A stretch of DNA of 64,000 nt from Glossina fuscipes (GCF_014805625.2 NW_023998432.1:2254491-2318490); one strand, 5' to 3'. Shown: positions 35,024 through 47,614, numbered from the stretch's first letter. Made by a program: numbers and translations. The notes: generated from the sequence alone by a model not told the origin.

Positions 35024-35443
35024 AAAAACATTCAGATAAATGAAAAGAACTGTCTACGTGCATCCTTTTATAAATGCATTAGCTAGCGTTTGTACATATA
35101 GCATGATTCTAAAATTCCACGAATTTTGTGGAACAAGTTGTCTTCCAGTTTTGTTCGGTTTCGTATATAGACTCCGTAAGTTGCCGTTAGGAAAGCTACC
35201 GTTTCTTAACTAATCATATATTTTTAACAATGTTGTCTGTACGTTTACGTTATCTGTCAAATTATCGTCATTGTTTAATAACTGAATTCATGCAACCTTA
35301 TTGCAAGATTAGATAGTCTTTCTGTGCGCGACGATAGTTTCGGTCCATAATAATTATTGCATAAGCTAGCAAAGTACAATAACTGCATGCACCGTAATAT
35401 AACATGGGATGACCCCTACATACAAAACATCCGGAAGAATCAT

Positions 35444-35448
<5 letters not shown>

Positions 35449-35484
<36 letters not shown>

Positions 35485-35496
35485 AAGAGAGAGAGG
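35449..35496. repeat. (GA)n microsatellite
   Basis: About 17 GA/AG units with aaag interruptions. Confidence 0.95.
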
Positions 35497-35934
35497 AGTG
35501 GATAATTACTTATCCCATCATTTAAATTTCCGTAAAAGCACAATGAGAATTGCATAATTTGCAAGGTTTTTTGTTTTAGGTAAGCACGTGCACTACCATC
35601 ATCGCCAGCGATTAAGTTATTGGTTACAAAGTCTGTTAAGACTGATGATCATCTTTGGCTTTCAGTTTGCGTGCATACACAAATAATCATATATAGCCTT
35701 ATTTGGCTTTAATTTATTAAACGATTATATCTTTCTTATTTATCTTTCGCTCTCTCTCTCCTTTTCCCTTTCTGTTTCTGTGACTGTCTTTGCGCCTGCG
35801 GCTCCAACTTTAAATTAATACATTGACAATATTTTCGTTACATAATATGAGAGACCTTCGCGTCAGCATCAGCATAGTCATTTTAGTCATAATTTCACTC
35901 ATGCTCCGACTCTTATCAAACCGTTTGTGCATCT

Positions 35935-36334
35935 NNNNNNNNNNNNNNNNNNNNNNNNNNNNNNNNNNNNNNNNNNNNNNNNNNNNNNNNNNNNNNNNNN
36001 NNNNNNNNNNNNNNNNNNNNNNNNNNNNNNNNNNNNNNNNNNNNNNNNNNNNNNNNNNNNNNNNNNNNNNNNNNNNNNNNNNNNNNNNNNNNNNNNNNNN
36101 NNNNNNNNNNNNNNNNNNNNNNNNNNNNNNNNNNNNNNNNNNNNNNNNNNNNNNNNNNNNNNNNNNNNNNNNNNNNNNNNNNNNNNNNNNNNNNNNNNNN
36201 NNNNNNNNNNNNNNNNNNNNNNNNNNNNNNNNNNNNNNNNNNNNNNNNNNNNNNNNNNNNNNNNNNNNNNNNNNNNNNNNNNNNNNNNNNNNNNNNNNNN
36301 NNNNNNNNNNNNNNNNNNNNNNNNNNNNNNNNNN
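35935..36334. other. Assembly gap, 400 N
   Basis: Exactly 400 consecutive N. The true length may differ. It lies 171 bases upstream of the first recognisable host exon and could hide an exon. Confidence 1.
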
Positions 36335-36505
36335 CCTCGTAGACTCCCTTCGAAATTTACTCGTGTTTGTTTCATTAACTTTATTGCCATACAATTTTGT
36401 CTAATTTAAAACGTTGTTGCTACATTTTTTCTTTCTTTTTGCTTCGGTTATCGATATGATTGCTTTATTTATTGTTTTCTCTCTTTCTTTTTATTCTATG
36501 TCTAG

Positions 36506-36757
36506 TGTTGGAATAATTGTGATCAACAATTGGGACCGTTTCCGTTGAATATTAATTCGGCTTTGCGTCAGGGTTCGCTAGTGATAACAGATATTGCTTG
36601 GGATCAAGCCATAACAAATGCGTCGAAGCAATGCTTGGTCACATGGGAGGTCTCCGGAGGCGGTCTAATGGGCAATCTATTGACTGATAGCTCTACTGTT
36701 GAATTATCCCTCTGGTCGGATACAATATATCACGTACAAGTTACGTGCAAACATAAG
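36506..36757 (+). CDS. Penultimate coding exon of a single-pass membrane protein
   Basis: Acceptor tctatgtctag precedes 36506 and donor gtaagt follows 36757. The exon is 252 bases, exactly 84 codons in phase 0 at both ends. It reads CWNNCDQQLGPFPLNINSAL, then SLVITDIAWDQAITNASKQC, LVTWEVSGGGLMGNLLTDSS and VELSLWSDTIYHVQVTCKHK. The pattern of a beta strand with 'LVTWEV' and a later 'LxxDTxYxVxV' resembles the core and F strand of a fibronectin type III fold. The four cysteines suggest an extracellular, disulfide-bonded domain, and NAS is a potential N-glycosylation site. Upstream exons were not found. The family is not recognised; FN3-like is an inference from pattern. Confidence 0.85.
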
Positions 36758-36763
36758 GTAAGT

Positions 36764-36828
36764 AAGCCAACCAGCCAGTCAGCCAGCCAACCAGCCAGCC
36801 AACCAACCAACCAAACAGTCAGCCAATA
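36764..36828. repeat. CCAGCCAGT-type short tandem repeat in intron
   Basis: Four-base-register units (ccag/ccaa/tcag) starting six bases after the splice donor. The open frame running into it (SQSASQPASQPTNQ) is intronic read-through. Confidence 0.85.
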
Positions 36829-37719
36829 AGCACATAAGCTATACAATCTCAAACATAGTATTGAGCACAAGCTAATCTAAGCGGAATTATATGATGATCT
36901 TGGCGGCTTCATTAGTCTGTTTGCCAGAGCAACATCTTCTTTTATGAGCTACATAATACAAATAAACATACTAACACACACAAACACAAATGCACGAAGT
37001 AGACGTAAATGGACAGAGTCAAGCACATCTACAACTATCAAAAGTTGTAAAATATTACAAGAATACAATTTTATGATCGCGTTTTTGTTTGCATTGTTGC
37101 TAAACTTTCTTCCTTTTTTTGCGTGCAATGCAGCTTAAGAGACCACCAATTCTTATTTAGTCTCCTTTTTTTTTTTCTAATATGTTCGTGCGTGTTTACT
37201 GTGTCAGAGATACTTGTAGGTTTCTCTATAATTGTTACTGGTGTGCGAGAACCTAGCGTGAAAGCTATAGTAATTGGCTAATTACATCAATGTTCTTCCC
37301 TCTACCTGTTGACAATTTTTACAATATTTCACCAAAATCCCAAACAGCATGCAATGCCAATAGCAACGGCCAAAGCAAGAGTAACAGGCTTGGTAACAAT
37401 TGCAGCAATGATCAATGGAGTATAAGCTGAAGCCGGAAACTTTTTCTTTTCTACCCACATTCAGGGTTGCATGTTGACATGCAATCTGTTATTGTAACAA
37501 AAACAACAATAAAAAAAACATGAAAAAAAAAATAAACTTATTGTCTTTCCGCTTATCAAAATTGGTTTTCATCACTTTAAATTCTTGGGGAAACGAAACA
37601 TTCATTATAAGAATATGATATAATAGCAACACAAGTGGTTTGTTGCGTGCACATGATTAGTGGTGGAGACTGCGTTCTTGACGTCGGCATGCAGCAATTT
37701 TCGTAATGATTTACATTTA

Positions 37720-37800
37720 TAATGATAATGATGATGATGGTGATGATGGTGATGATGACAATGACAATGAGGTTAAAGATGAGGATGAGGATAACGAAGA
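37720..37800. repeat. GATGAT triplet repeat
   Basis: Imperfect (GAT)n/(GAG) triplets within the intron. The Ser-rich frame on the opposite strand is a by-product. Confidence 0.9.
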
Positions 37801-37948
37801 GGAAAATGATGACGATGTTGGTGTTCGTGTACAGCGGCTAATATGCCTCTTACTTCTTGTTAACATTTTGTGTACTAATTGATGTGCGTACAAAATCAGT
37901 ACCTTTGTCTCTACCACATCATTATAATCACCATTGTGCTCGCATACA

Positions 37949-37981
37949 CACACACACACACATACACACACACACACACAC
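37949..37981. repeat. (CA)n microsatellite
   Basis: About 15 CA units with one TA interruption, inside the intron. Confidence 0.95.
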
Positions 37982-38112
37982 AAATCTATATATATATTAG
38001 TAACGTATATTTAAAAATTTGGGAGTGGATGCATTTATACTGTTGAAGTAATACCGAGATCTGTAGGTAAAAGGTTTATCTTACGACTTTTTATGAATTA
38101 TTCTTATTGCAG

Positions 38113-38856
38113 GACACCGGAGGCATGCGCCGCTCTTATAAACTGATTGTTGATACTCATAAATTGGGCGACAGTACAGCTACCGGTATGCAGGCTATTG
38201 CTTTGGAGACACCGTTTAGCAAAAGTCTACCCCATATTTACGGTAACGATGCTTTGCCAGCTTCAATGGGTGAAAACGACTCGAGAATGCGCATTCTGAA
38301 GGATAGTTCCAAAGATTTTCTAACACCTTACAATCCAAATGCCATTATCGATACAAAGCCATCATTAGCAACTCCCACGACATCGGCCACTACAGCTACC
38401 GCTACCACTACTACAACTACAACTACTACTATTGCTGGTGCTACTACTAGTACTACTTCTGCCATCATCACCATAAGTACAAAAGATGAGTTAAAGAATT
38501 CATATTCAGCTGAATACGAAGTGGAATCTGGTGATACGGTAATAAGCACTAAACTTATCGGCGTTTCTAATTTGGTACAAACGTCTAGCGATTTCTTGAG
38601 CCAATCCATAGTACTTGCTGTGGTTGGCTCAATAGTTCTATTTTGTGGTATTATCGCTCTTTATCTGCTTATGCCTCCCATACATAAACAAGTACCTGTT
38701 ACAATTTGTTCCATTGATCATGAAGTTCTAATACATAATGAAATTATGCCCTCTCAATCACCATTAAATCCTACGGTCTCACTATGTGAACAAGAAGGAT
38801 CATTACAAACACCAAAAACTACTGAACACAAGAATCGTTCAACACTGCATGTGTAA
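38113..38856 (+). CDS. Last coding exon: stalk, transmembrane helix and cytoplasmic tail
   Basis: Acceptor ttattgcag, phase 0, continuing the frame of 36506-36757; 247 codons then TAA. It begins DTGGMRRSYKLIVDTHKLGD. A Thr-rich run (ACN codons, about 38368-38480) looks like a mucin-type O-glycosylated stalk. A 22-residue hydrophobic helix (IVLAVVGSIVLFCGIIALYL and on, about 38608-38673) is the only membrane segment. About 60 polar residues follow, presumably cytoplasmic, ending in LHV, which could fit a class II PDZ ligand (hydrophobic at 0 and -2). The likely role is a cell-surface protein of type I topology. No enzyme motif is seen and I cannot name the gene. The long open frame on the opposite strand is a shadow. 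Confidence 0.88.
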   Translation, partial: DTGGMRRSYKLIVDTHKLGDSTATGMQAIALETPFSKSLPHIYGNDALPASMGENDSRMRILKDSSKDFLTPYNPNAIIDTKPSLATPTTSATTATATTTTTTTTTIAGATTSTTSAIITISTKDELKNSYSAEYEVESGDTVISTKLIGVSNLVQTSSDFLSQSIVLAVVGSIVLFCGIIALYLLMPPIHKQVPVTICSIDHEVLIHNEIMPSQSPLNPTVSLCEQEGSLQTPKTTEHKNRSTLHV

Positions 38857-39156
38857 ATTGTATGTGCGACTACAAAATTCTCTGTAAATAACCGTTTAAA
38901 AGTAAAAGTTGAAGTAATGAAAAGAAACCTCATTAACTATAAAAGTGCGTTTGTGATGACTGTGTACATATAAAATAACAAATGGGTGGGTGGATGGATT
39001 GATGGATTAAGGAAAGGCATTAACTTGCACATGAAGAGTCCTTCATATAGATTAGAGCTTATGTAAATATTAAAGTATTTGTCACTGTTCCCTCCAGCAT
39101 GGCAAAGTGTGAATGTATAGCGATATTGTGTTTAGGATTAAAAAGGGAGCAAAAAA

Positions 39157-39173
39157 AATAAAAACTGAATAAA
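39157..39173 (+). terminator. Candidate polyadenylation signals
   Basis: Two AATAAA hexamers, at 39157-39162 and 39168-39173, about 300 bases after the stop codon. Another AATAAA is present near 40241, so alternative longer ends are possible. No cleavage site can be proved. Confidence 0.5.
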
Positions 39174-39258
39174 TAACGATTTGATCCATCATTTATAAAC
39201 AAAAAACAATAAGAAAAATGGTCTAACAACGAAAGCTCTTTATGTATATTTTTCTAGT

Positions 39259-39272
39259 ATATATATATATAC

Positions 39273-39321
<49 letters not shown>
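39259..39321. repeat. (TA)n microsatellite
   Basis: About 30 TA units with an acata interruption. Confidence 0.95.
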
Positions 39322-39324
<3 letters not shown>

Positions 39325-40740
39325 TTTGTTACAATTGTGGTAATTTAAATTTTTTTTTTTTTATTTCAAATATAGATGTAAGTATAATATAAATATATGA
39401 ACAAAAGCATATGTATCAACTCGAAATGACAATTTGTTTCTGAGGCCTAATATTCCCCTATAATAAATTAGTTTTTAGGTAGAAATTATGACGAAAGGAG
39501 AAACGACTAAAGGTGTTACATATTTGAAGGCTTTTTTGAAATTGTAATGACACGCAAACGTATTAAAGAATCCGAGATATTTTACAGGATAGTAGCGTTC
39601 AAAGATGTTCTTATTACCTCATGACCTCTCACTCTGGCAATTTAATTACAAATACAGTACTTTCTATTTAATAGTGTCAAGTCAAGAGTGATTGATTCTG
39701 CACACACATATAAACATAGTACCAATTTTTTTTCAAACTACTTTCGAAAAATTTTCGTACACATTTTCTTGTTTATTTTTTTTTTTTTTTCCTTTTTTTT
39801 AATAATTGAGCACCAAAACATAAACTAATATCAGATGCTTAGTAATATGAGAAATATGTATAAAAGTTAACTCTATTAAGTGGAAATTACAATTATTCGA
39901 AAGTAGTGTCCTTAAATGCATAAACGACGTTGCATAAGGCGATTATCATCTTTGAACTTTTATTTCATTTTGTAATTAACTGGAATTTATGATTTCTAGT
40001 CGCAAATATTTTGAATGTCGTAGTATTAGATTTAAAATGTAAATAAACACCAAACTTGTAGTTAAGCTAAACGATTTACAGCGTTTCGCATCGTTCAAAT
40101 TGTAAACTCTCCTCAACAAAGAGAAAGAGAGAGAGAAAGACATGCTTAAACCAGTGTATTTCTTTCAAATATTGAGTAAAACTTTTAAGTCTATTTTATT
40201 TTGAAATTGTATGTTTTTTGTTTTATGTAAATATACAAGAAAATAAATCATAAAGAACTTAATGAAAAAAAATCAAAAATCTCTTCCAGTCAAACGAAAG
40301 CATTACGCAAAAATGAAAAAAAAAAAAAAAAAAAAACGGTTAAAGCGAAAAACAAATGTATATAATGATCAGGCATGGAACAAGAACGAACGAATAAAAT
40401 GTACATAATAGAGCGAATAAGAAGGCTATGATATATTCTATTTTCGCCCCGCAGGCGGACCTTTCGGTACTCACCACCTAAGGTAAGAATCAAAAAAAAG
40501 AAGGTACCGACGCTGAAAGTTATTCGGCCTGGTTTAGTATATATAAATATATAAATATTAAGAATATGTCGATTTGTTGGCCGATACTAATCGATGATAC
40601 GTTTGCAGAGAGCATTACTCTGGTATCGATATAGTACCTGCAAATTTTCTATATTTTTCGCTCTATTACGTAAAATGGCTGTTTTAAGTTGTTTATAATC
40701 TTGAATTAAATAGTCACTGTATTTGGACTATTTCCATTAC
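39325..40740. other. Downstream flank of host gene, no gene seen
   Basis: AT-rich sequence with T and A runs (39776-39800, 40314-40336). No coding features. Confidence 0.45.
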
Positions 40741-40744
40741 TTGT

Positions 40745-40945
40745 GTTAGAAGGTACATTAAGTTTGCGCAGACGTATGTAACATCCACAAGCATTTAAGG
40801 GAGTTAAGAAGCGTATCTGTCCGCCTGCAGTCTGCCCGTGCACCCTTTCGCTCAACGTAGAGGTCGCAATTTGTAAAATATCGCGATGATTTCTGACGTG
40901 TTTTGAACCAAGAATGAACGCTATTAAAAATAGTTTGGATCGTAC
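40745..40945 (+). repeat. Dispersed fly repeat, degraded copy 4
   Basis: ggtacattaagtttgcgcag, acgtatgtaacatcc and tctgtccgcctgcagtctgc in the family order, then a segment related to that following the 1.4 kb copy (cgcaatttgtaaaatat versus ctgagatttttaaaatat). Confidence 0.6.
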
Positions 40946-40949
40946 CGCT

Positions 40950-43525
40950 TCTTCGACCAGCCCTAGGAAACTTCTTACTTTAAAACTTCATTATATAAAA
41001 AAAAAATTGCAAATTTTTAAAATTTTCCGATAAGTATCGCTTAGTAGTAGTATTCCGTCATTCTAAATTGCTGTAAAAAATTTAGATCGGACCCTATTTC
41101 ATATAAGGGCGCTCATGAATAATTAGCCTTTTACCAAAACGATTTAATTTTTAATATTTTGTAATGAAAATTGCTCAATAGCAGCAATGTATTATAAAAA
41201 TCAACTGTAGGACATTTGGATCACATTTATCTATTTTTGACCAAGTCTAATTTGTAGTTTTCGTAAGACGAAAGATCAACTGAAGAAATAACAAAATGCT
41301 TCACAAATCCTTGGATCACATCGAGTTACATTTTGGGCATATTCTAATATCACGGCTTTTATAAAAATAATGTATAATTTTTGTTGTATTATCACGAAAG
41401 TGAATGAATGCTTGGTTTAGGCAAAAAGCTGAAGGGTGTAAGGTTGTCGCCTTGCCCGACTTTTATGCTCTCTTACTGCTATAGATTTTAAAATTCAATT
41501 GATGTTTTAAGTGATTGCAAACAATTGATTGGCTGCATTGACATGAAGTCTATTGTCGATCAAGAGTACCTATGCAATGTCGTGTACGGTATGACACTAT
41601 TGTAAATGAAATTTCGTAGTTATTTCCTTTCTTTCGAATGCAGTTGAATAATGGAAATCAATGGATAACTAGTCCAAGGAACTATTCTATTTAGTTTTGG
41701 TTATATATATAGAGAATAATATTTCTCTTGAACATGAAATAGCTCTTGATCCGTATGTATCCCCATTATTTCATCTCATATATACAATTCTTTCCTTCAT
41801 TTACTTAGATAAATTAGGATTTATTATGTCATTGTAATTAAAATTAATCCATTTATTTTAAATCCAAAACTTTTTTGTATATGATACCATTAAACGATAT
41901 CTTTAAGATTAGCTTTTAAAGCAAACTTTGCAGTTAAATGGAAGAATATTAAATGCACTTTTCGCTTAAGTGCACTATAAGAAAGCGACTAAATAGAAAC
42001 TATTGTGTAAGGTAATGTTAATGGAACTTTGAATTTGAGCGAAAAAATTGTCAGCGCTGAGATTCGATGATCAAAGGGAGGATAATCCACACGGACTTGG
42101 TGATGGGTACGAAAAAAAATTAAATTTAAGCATCAACTTAAGACTTACGAGCTTAGATTTTGTTTTGTTTTTATTTGATTTTTTTTTTTCTAATTTAATG
42201 TAAATATAACTATTCAATATGTAAAAAGGTATAAAGCAACTTTCGTAAGTAAAATTAAAGATAGAGAAAAAAGCGAAATAAATAAATAAAAGGTATTTTA
42301 ATCACACATTTTTTCAAATGTCTGCGTGTGTTTCAACAAAATCAAGCAATCAATATTTTAATTAAACTAAAAAGAAAACAAGTATAACACAGAAAATTGA
42401 TAGTAGAAAGAGTTGAAGGAAAACCTAAGGAATTTCACATATATTAGGCTCTTTAACACACAACGAATTTTTGTTTAATTTTTTTAGTTTTTAGATTAGT
42501 TGTCTATGTATATTTTTACATGTTTTTTTATTTTTTTTTTTGTGTATAAATTACATTTTTTTTATTTAAGAAAGAAGGTGAGGCACACGTTTCAAGGCTG
42601 ATAATATAATTTTTTGAGAGTAAATTTCCATAAAAACACAAAAATAGATCGATAAAAAATAAAATTATTACCTACCTGTGCATATATATGTATGTTACTT
42701 TGTAAACAAAAAAATAATAAAACAATTTAATTAAATTATAATTATTTTTTAATTATTTTTGTTCTTTTTTGGTCTTTCAAATATATTTTTCTATTCTTTT
42801 GTTTAATAGTTCAATTTTTCAAGAGATTTACTCTAAGAAAAAAAAATTCAAAATTATATTAAATATACAAACTTACATATGCTCTCTGCTCTGTACATAT
42901 ATATAAAATGAAACAAACAGTTTAATAATTAACTTTTCAGCCGAAAATAACTGAATAAAAAATTAAAAAAAAAAAGAACAACAAAAACTGTAATTTATAA
43001 TTATATGATAACTAAAATTTAACAAACAAACAAAAACTAAAAAAAGGAGAAACGAAAAAACAAAATCAAACACAATCATCAAAAAACTAAATTAAAATAA
43101 TAAAAGAATCGAATTGATTATAATAAAAAAATAAAAAAAGAAATCCATTAATAATTGTTTTCATTTTATCGTTAGTTATTATCTTTCTGCCATGTTTGCC
43201 AAATGGATTCAGAGAAATGATTATAAATTTTCCACTAATTTAACATGCCATTGTCCAGAGGTCCCTTAACTTTTTCATACAAGCGGAGACAAGATATTCA
43301 TGAACGAGTCAGCCTTCAAAAAACGAAAACTCTATCCAATATGATAATTTTCAGAACAACAGCCTTTACTTGAAAATTCGCATTCTAAATAATTCAATTG
43401 TATAACTATAAATATATAAGAATTATATTCCTTCACAATTTAAATTTTTTAAAATGGTAGTAATCGTTCTTAATTGCAAACGATGGTGGACTGCGGATTT
43501 TAAATAATCTTAATATATAATCGTT
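40950..43525. other. AT-rich intergenic DNA, no gene seen
   Basis: Extremely AT-rich at 42.1-43.15 kb with many homopolymers. Nothing is supported. Confidence 0.5.
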
Positions 43526-43529
43526 TAGA

Positions 43530-43880
43530 TTGGCATGGAAATTCTGAAAATAGAGCGTTATAGAGGGAGTGGTCGAAAAAGTTGACAGACCCGAACAAGT
43601 TTTAATAGCGTCTGTTGGTCTATATACCAAATTCCATCAAAATATTTCGAAAATTTCAACCGGCAGCTTGAGCACAAATATACATGGACATCACGCGGAC
43701 AGACAGACAGTCGGCGGGCAGTCGGACAGGTAGACTAAGGCGGATTTAGAATATGATTCTGAATTGATCGGTATAATAAAAGGTGGGTCTACCTTAAGCC
43801 CATCTGAGTGTTACATACGTTCGCACTAACTGAATATACCGCGCACCACGAGTGGCGTAAGGTATAAAATGTGGAAAGTT
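43530..43880 (-). repeat. Dispersed fly repeat, best-preserved copy 5
   Basis: Contains, in plus-strand order, ctgaaaatagagcgttatag, ccaaattccatcaaaatatt, gacagacagacag, aataaaaggtgggtctacct, gttacatacgttcgcactaa and gagtggcgtaaggtataaa. It is the longest and cleanest member in the window and defines the family's length at about 350 bases. The 53.2 kb copy shares its left half and the 14.1 kb copy its right half. Confidence 0.7.
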
Positions 43881-44590
43881 ACAAAACTTTTATAACTTAC
43901 CCATTACCATAAATATATAGTGTAGGGGATAGAATATTATACCTGATTGTCGACGATTTGCATACGTTCAGTAATAATGGATAAAGCTGTGGCTTAATCA
44001 ATGAGATATGTGACATATTTGTAGTCCACTTTTTAGGCGCATTTATTGAATGTATGTCGCCTACTTTTTTTCGGGTATGTCATATAAAACATACATGAAA
44101 ATGCATGAAAATGCATCAAAATTAATTACCGATCGTTGTATCTGCAACAATACGCTCCGTAAACTTTTATTCTTTAGTAAAAGAAATAAAAAAAACTCGG
44201 TCCCGTTTTTGTTCGGTTCATTTGACAAAAAGTCACCATTACAAAAATAACTATCATTAATGTTAACATATGTATGACTTAAAATGAGATGCAAACACAC
44301 ACACACATGCACGCATTTATATATATATATATGTGCATACGTACATATGCATATGTATATACATGGATTTATAGATGCATACGATTGTATATAGTTGTAG
44401 GCACTGCATTGCCTACATATAATCACATTATGTTAGTAAACAAGTGTCGCATTGCCTTTGCATTTGTTATCACCAAAATCGCTAAGTAGCGGAATCGCAG
44501 CCTCATTAAAACCTCTTCACAAAACAAAAATAAAAAAGCAGCAGTACAGCGACAAGCTTCTACAAACAATTTACGCAATTTCATCGACAA

Positions 44591-44647
44591 ATAAACAAAC
44601 AAACGAATGAACGAAAGAATGAACGAACGAACGAACGAATGAATGAC
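44591..44647. repeat. AACGAATG-type tandem repeat
   Basis: Four-base-register units aaca/aacg/aatg repeated over about 57 bases. Confidence 0.85.
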
Positions 44648-46913
44648 AACACAATTGCACACATAAACGAAATCAAACAAAACATAATGAATAAGCGAAG
44701 GAATGAAAGGCAAGCAGACAAAACAGAAGCAAACGATTAGAACAATGCTCTGCTATACATATATATGTTGCTTCAACATATGCCTCTTCTAAAAAAAAAA
44801 ACAAAGACAATAAAAATGACAATGCAACGCAGGATAACACAGCGTAAAATACAATAATGGGTGATAATGAAATTTTAGCTAGAAATACTATAGTAGTGAT
44901 AATACGGGAGAGTATGCTGTTACTAATGGGGGGATGAGACGATGGCAATAACATTAATATACCTATAGAGCTAATGTGCTTTTTCCCCATATTATTCTTA
45001 GTGACAATGATAGAGATGCGGGCATATATGCATTACTGTATCTAGATGTGGATGAATGTATGTATATGTTTGCATTTTTTGTATATGTTTTGCATTTGTT
45101 TTCTGAGCGTGGTATTTGGGGAATATTATTCTTTAATTTAAATTTGTTTTTTTTTTTCCTTTATACTTACGAACACTTTAACATGCGGTATTGTGTACAT
45201 GCTTAACATTTCGTATGAATGTATGGAAAATAAAAAAAAAAAATTTTAAAAAATGCCATAATCCAATGGTATACAATGTGTATATGTTTGTTTGGGCGTA
45301 TATTTGAATAGTAGATAGGTGATTAATACCATGCACGTATGTGTATACATACAATTATACGTCATCCGTTTCTCCAACGAGTATTTCAACACTAGCCCTT
45401 AAGGGATTTAACGGGATTTTGCATTTGAATAAATCGACATCAGCACATCCGCGCAACAATATTCGCGTTAAGCACATACAAAGGCACTGAAATACCAGCC
45501 GCGGTAGTAACATTATCGGGGTACGAGGACAATGATGTATACACAATTGTAAAACTCATCATCTAAAAATCGATGGCATACTAATTTCATCATTTCTTTC
45601 GTAAAATACACCTATAAGATCGCATAACTCATATCATGGGTAATCAGTTTGAATTTTTTTTTTTTTTTTTTTTTTGGAAACATTTAAGTATGAAAGCGGA
45701 GTACATCTTCTGCCATCCAAGAGTCAATTAAACTAGAGTGAAACAAAAAAAATAAATAAGAAGTAACAAACTTGAAAATTTTGTTATAAACAAATTAAAA
45801 TTTAGTGCATAAAAAGATTACGATTTTGTGTTTTGTTAGCTGTAGAGTGTGTAGAGTGTTCAAGAGTCGCTTGAAAGTGAAAATAAATTTCTTGTTTTTT
45901 TTTTTTTTTTTGAAAATACAACCACAACTGGCTATGAAATCCTAGAAAAGCTTTTTTTAAAGCAACAACGGCGAGCAGACAATAAATAAAATTTTTCTTT
46001 GGCGCGTTTCAAAAGCAAACGAAAATTTTTCATCAAAACAATTTTCACATTTTACGGTGGATTTGGGGAAAATGAAAAAATAACAATTAAACGACAATAC
46101 CAGGAGTAAATGCATGTACGCAGATCTATACAAAATATACTGTATATATACGTGATGAGTAAAACAAAATCGAGCCTGTTGGAACTTCGATAAGAATAGC
46201 GGTCACGAACGTGGGTAACGAGAAGGAAGAAACATGACAATAACGTGGCTAAAGTAAAAAGCCCAAAATTAAAATGCCACAAAATCGCACACAAGCACAT
46301 ATAAACGTTAGCGCGCTTACATGTATATATATACGCATGCACATGCAGCTGCACGCGCATAAAAACGTTCACAATATCGCAAATACATGAGTACGCTCTG
46401 AGCAAGTGTTGAGAAAAAAGCAACAAATTCGCAATTCTGCATGCGTTACACAACAAATATGCAAACACATACAAAACACGCGTACAAACATACACAAACA
46501 CAGCCTTTGATACCAAAATAATCGTGAATATTTGAAAAGCCGTAAAAATTGAACAATTTTGCTCTTGTCTAACTCAATTCTCGCATGGTGTTATTTTCTT
46601 GTTTTCCATTTTTTTCTCCGGTTTTGCAGTTTTCTCCACCTTCGTTTCCAAAATTCCGGGGCCCACAATTTTTGTCCAGGATGAAATAAAAAAAGCAAAA
46701 ATAAGTGATGTTCAAAAATCGTATTTGCAAACAACAATGTATTAGTATAGAGTTTATGTGCGTTTAACTGTGTATTTGTGTATATACACGTTCAATATGT
46801 GTGTACGGTGAACCCAATTTACAAACTATTGCCTTTTCTCTGCTAATTGTTCGTTTTCCCCAAACGTGGAGACACAATTGCAAAAATTTTATCCACTCGT
46901 ATAATATACACCC

Positions 46914-46960
46914 GTATGTATGTATGTATGTATGTATGTATGTATGTATGTATGTATATG
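46914..46960. repeat. (TATG)n microsatellite
   Basis: About 11 tetranucleotide units. Confidence 0.95.
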
Positions 46961-47018
46961 TTATGTTAGAATGAGACAACGATTAAGCCGCAAACTCCAT
47001 CCAGACCATCAGCAACAT

Positions 47019-47066
47019 GATCATCATCATCATCATCATTGTCATCGTCATCGTCATCGTCATCGT
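47019..47066. repeat. (CAT)n/(CGT)n triplet repeat
   Basis: atcatcat then gtcatcgtcatcgtcatc. The His/Arg-rich open frame over it is a by-product. Confidence 0.9.
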
Positions 47067-47614
47067 ATGCAATACAATGAGAAACGAAGTAACAAAAAAA
47101 CAAAAAAAAAAAAAAAAAGGATTAGGCCTGAAAAACAATGTTTTCAACTAATCTTGAAAGCAAAAAACAGAACCGAAGCACACACGACACATACACTTGC
47201 AAATGTTTGTTAGACAGTTTTTACAAATTTTTACACGCAATATTATTTATTCAAACAAATACGAGCGAGAGAAGATGCGACAGAATTGTTGTTGTGTTTG
47301 CGGTTATATTGAATTGAAAATAAAAAATGGAAAAAAGCCGCAACGGCTACAATAGCAACGAAGGATAAAAATAAAATAGACTGTGAACTGAAATAAAATT
47401 AAATCCTAAATCGCTTTAATAATACTTTTAGTGGATGGAAGGGAAAAATTCCTGCAAAATTTAATCAAAGTTTGTTTCTTTTCTTTTTCTAAATTAATCT
47501 AAGTGAATAATTAAGAAAATTAAATTCGCCTATTGATGTGGCTACGAAGTAAATAGTATGCATTGTTATCAATAGTTACAAGTTATCATTATATCCTATA
47601 TAACTTGCAACACA

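Larger units (their letters stand above)
31200..35934. other. AT-rich DNA upstream of the host gene, no exon identified
   Basis: Contains a T run (33722-33744), a GATGAT triplet tract (34616-34656) and GA microsatellites (34998-35023, 35449-35496). Upstream exons of the gene ending at 38856 may lie here or in the gap, but none can be supported. Confidence 0.4.
36758..38112 (+). other. Intron of the host gene
   Basis: A 1355-base phase-0 intron, gtaagt to ttattgcag. It contains a CCAGCCAGT/CCAAC tandem tract at its start (36764-36828), a GATGAT tract (37720-37800) and a (CA)n run (37949-37981). No open frame inside is supported. Confidence 0.8.
43885..47610. other. AT-rich DNA with many simple repeats, no gene seen
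   Basis: Holds short CA/TA runs near 44.3 kb, an AACGAATG tract (44591-44647), T runs (45654-45675, 45894-45911), a TATG tract (46914-46960) and a CAT/CGT triplet tract (47019-47066). All open frames here trace to these repeats or show no recognised domain. Confidence 0.5.

Noticed and set aside
35810..36409. Long open frames on both strands across the gap
   Set aside because: They are almost entirely N and have no sequence support.
36758..36829. Read-through of the 36506 exon into SQSASQPASQPTNQ
   Set aside because: It follows a consensus gtaagt donor and a short tandem repeat, so it is intronic.
37717..37983. Ser/Val/Cys-rich minus-strand open frame
   Set aside because: It is made of the (CA)n and GATGAT microsatellites.
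38328..38609. 93-codon open frame opposite the host gene's last exon
   Set aside because: It is the antisense of the Thr-codon tract (a Val run). The plus strand has splice-site and domain support.
44289..44489. Open frame of alternating Tyr/Ile/His
   Set aside because: Arises from CA/TA-type simple sequence at 44.29-44.36 kb.
46764..47213. Tyr-Ile-His- and His/Arg-rich open frames
   Set aside because: Direct translations of the TATG and CAT/CGT simple repeats.
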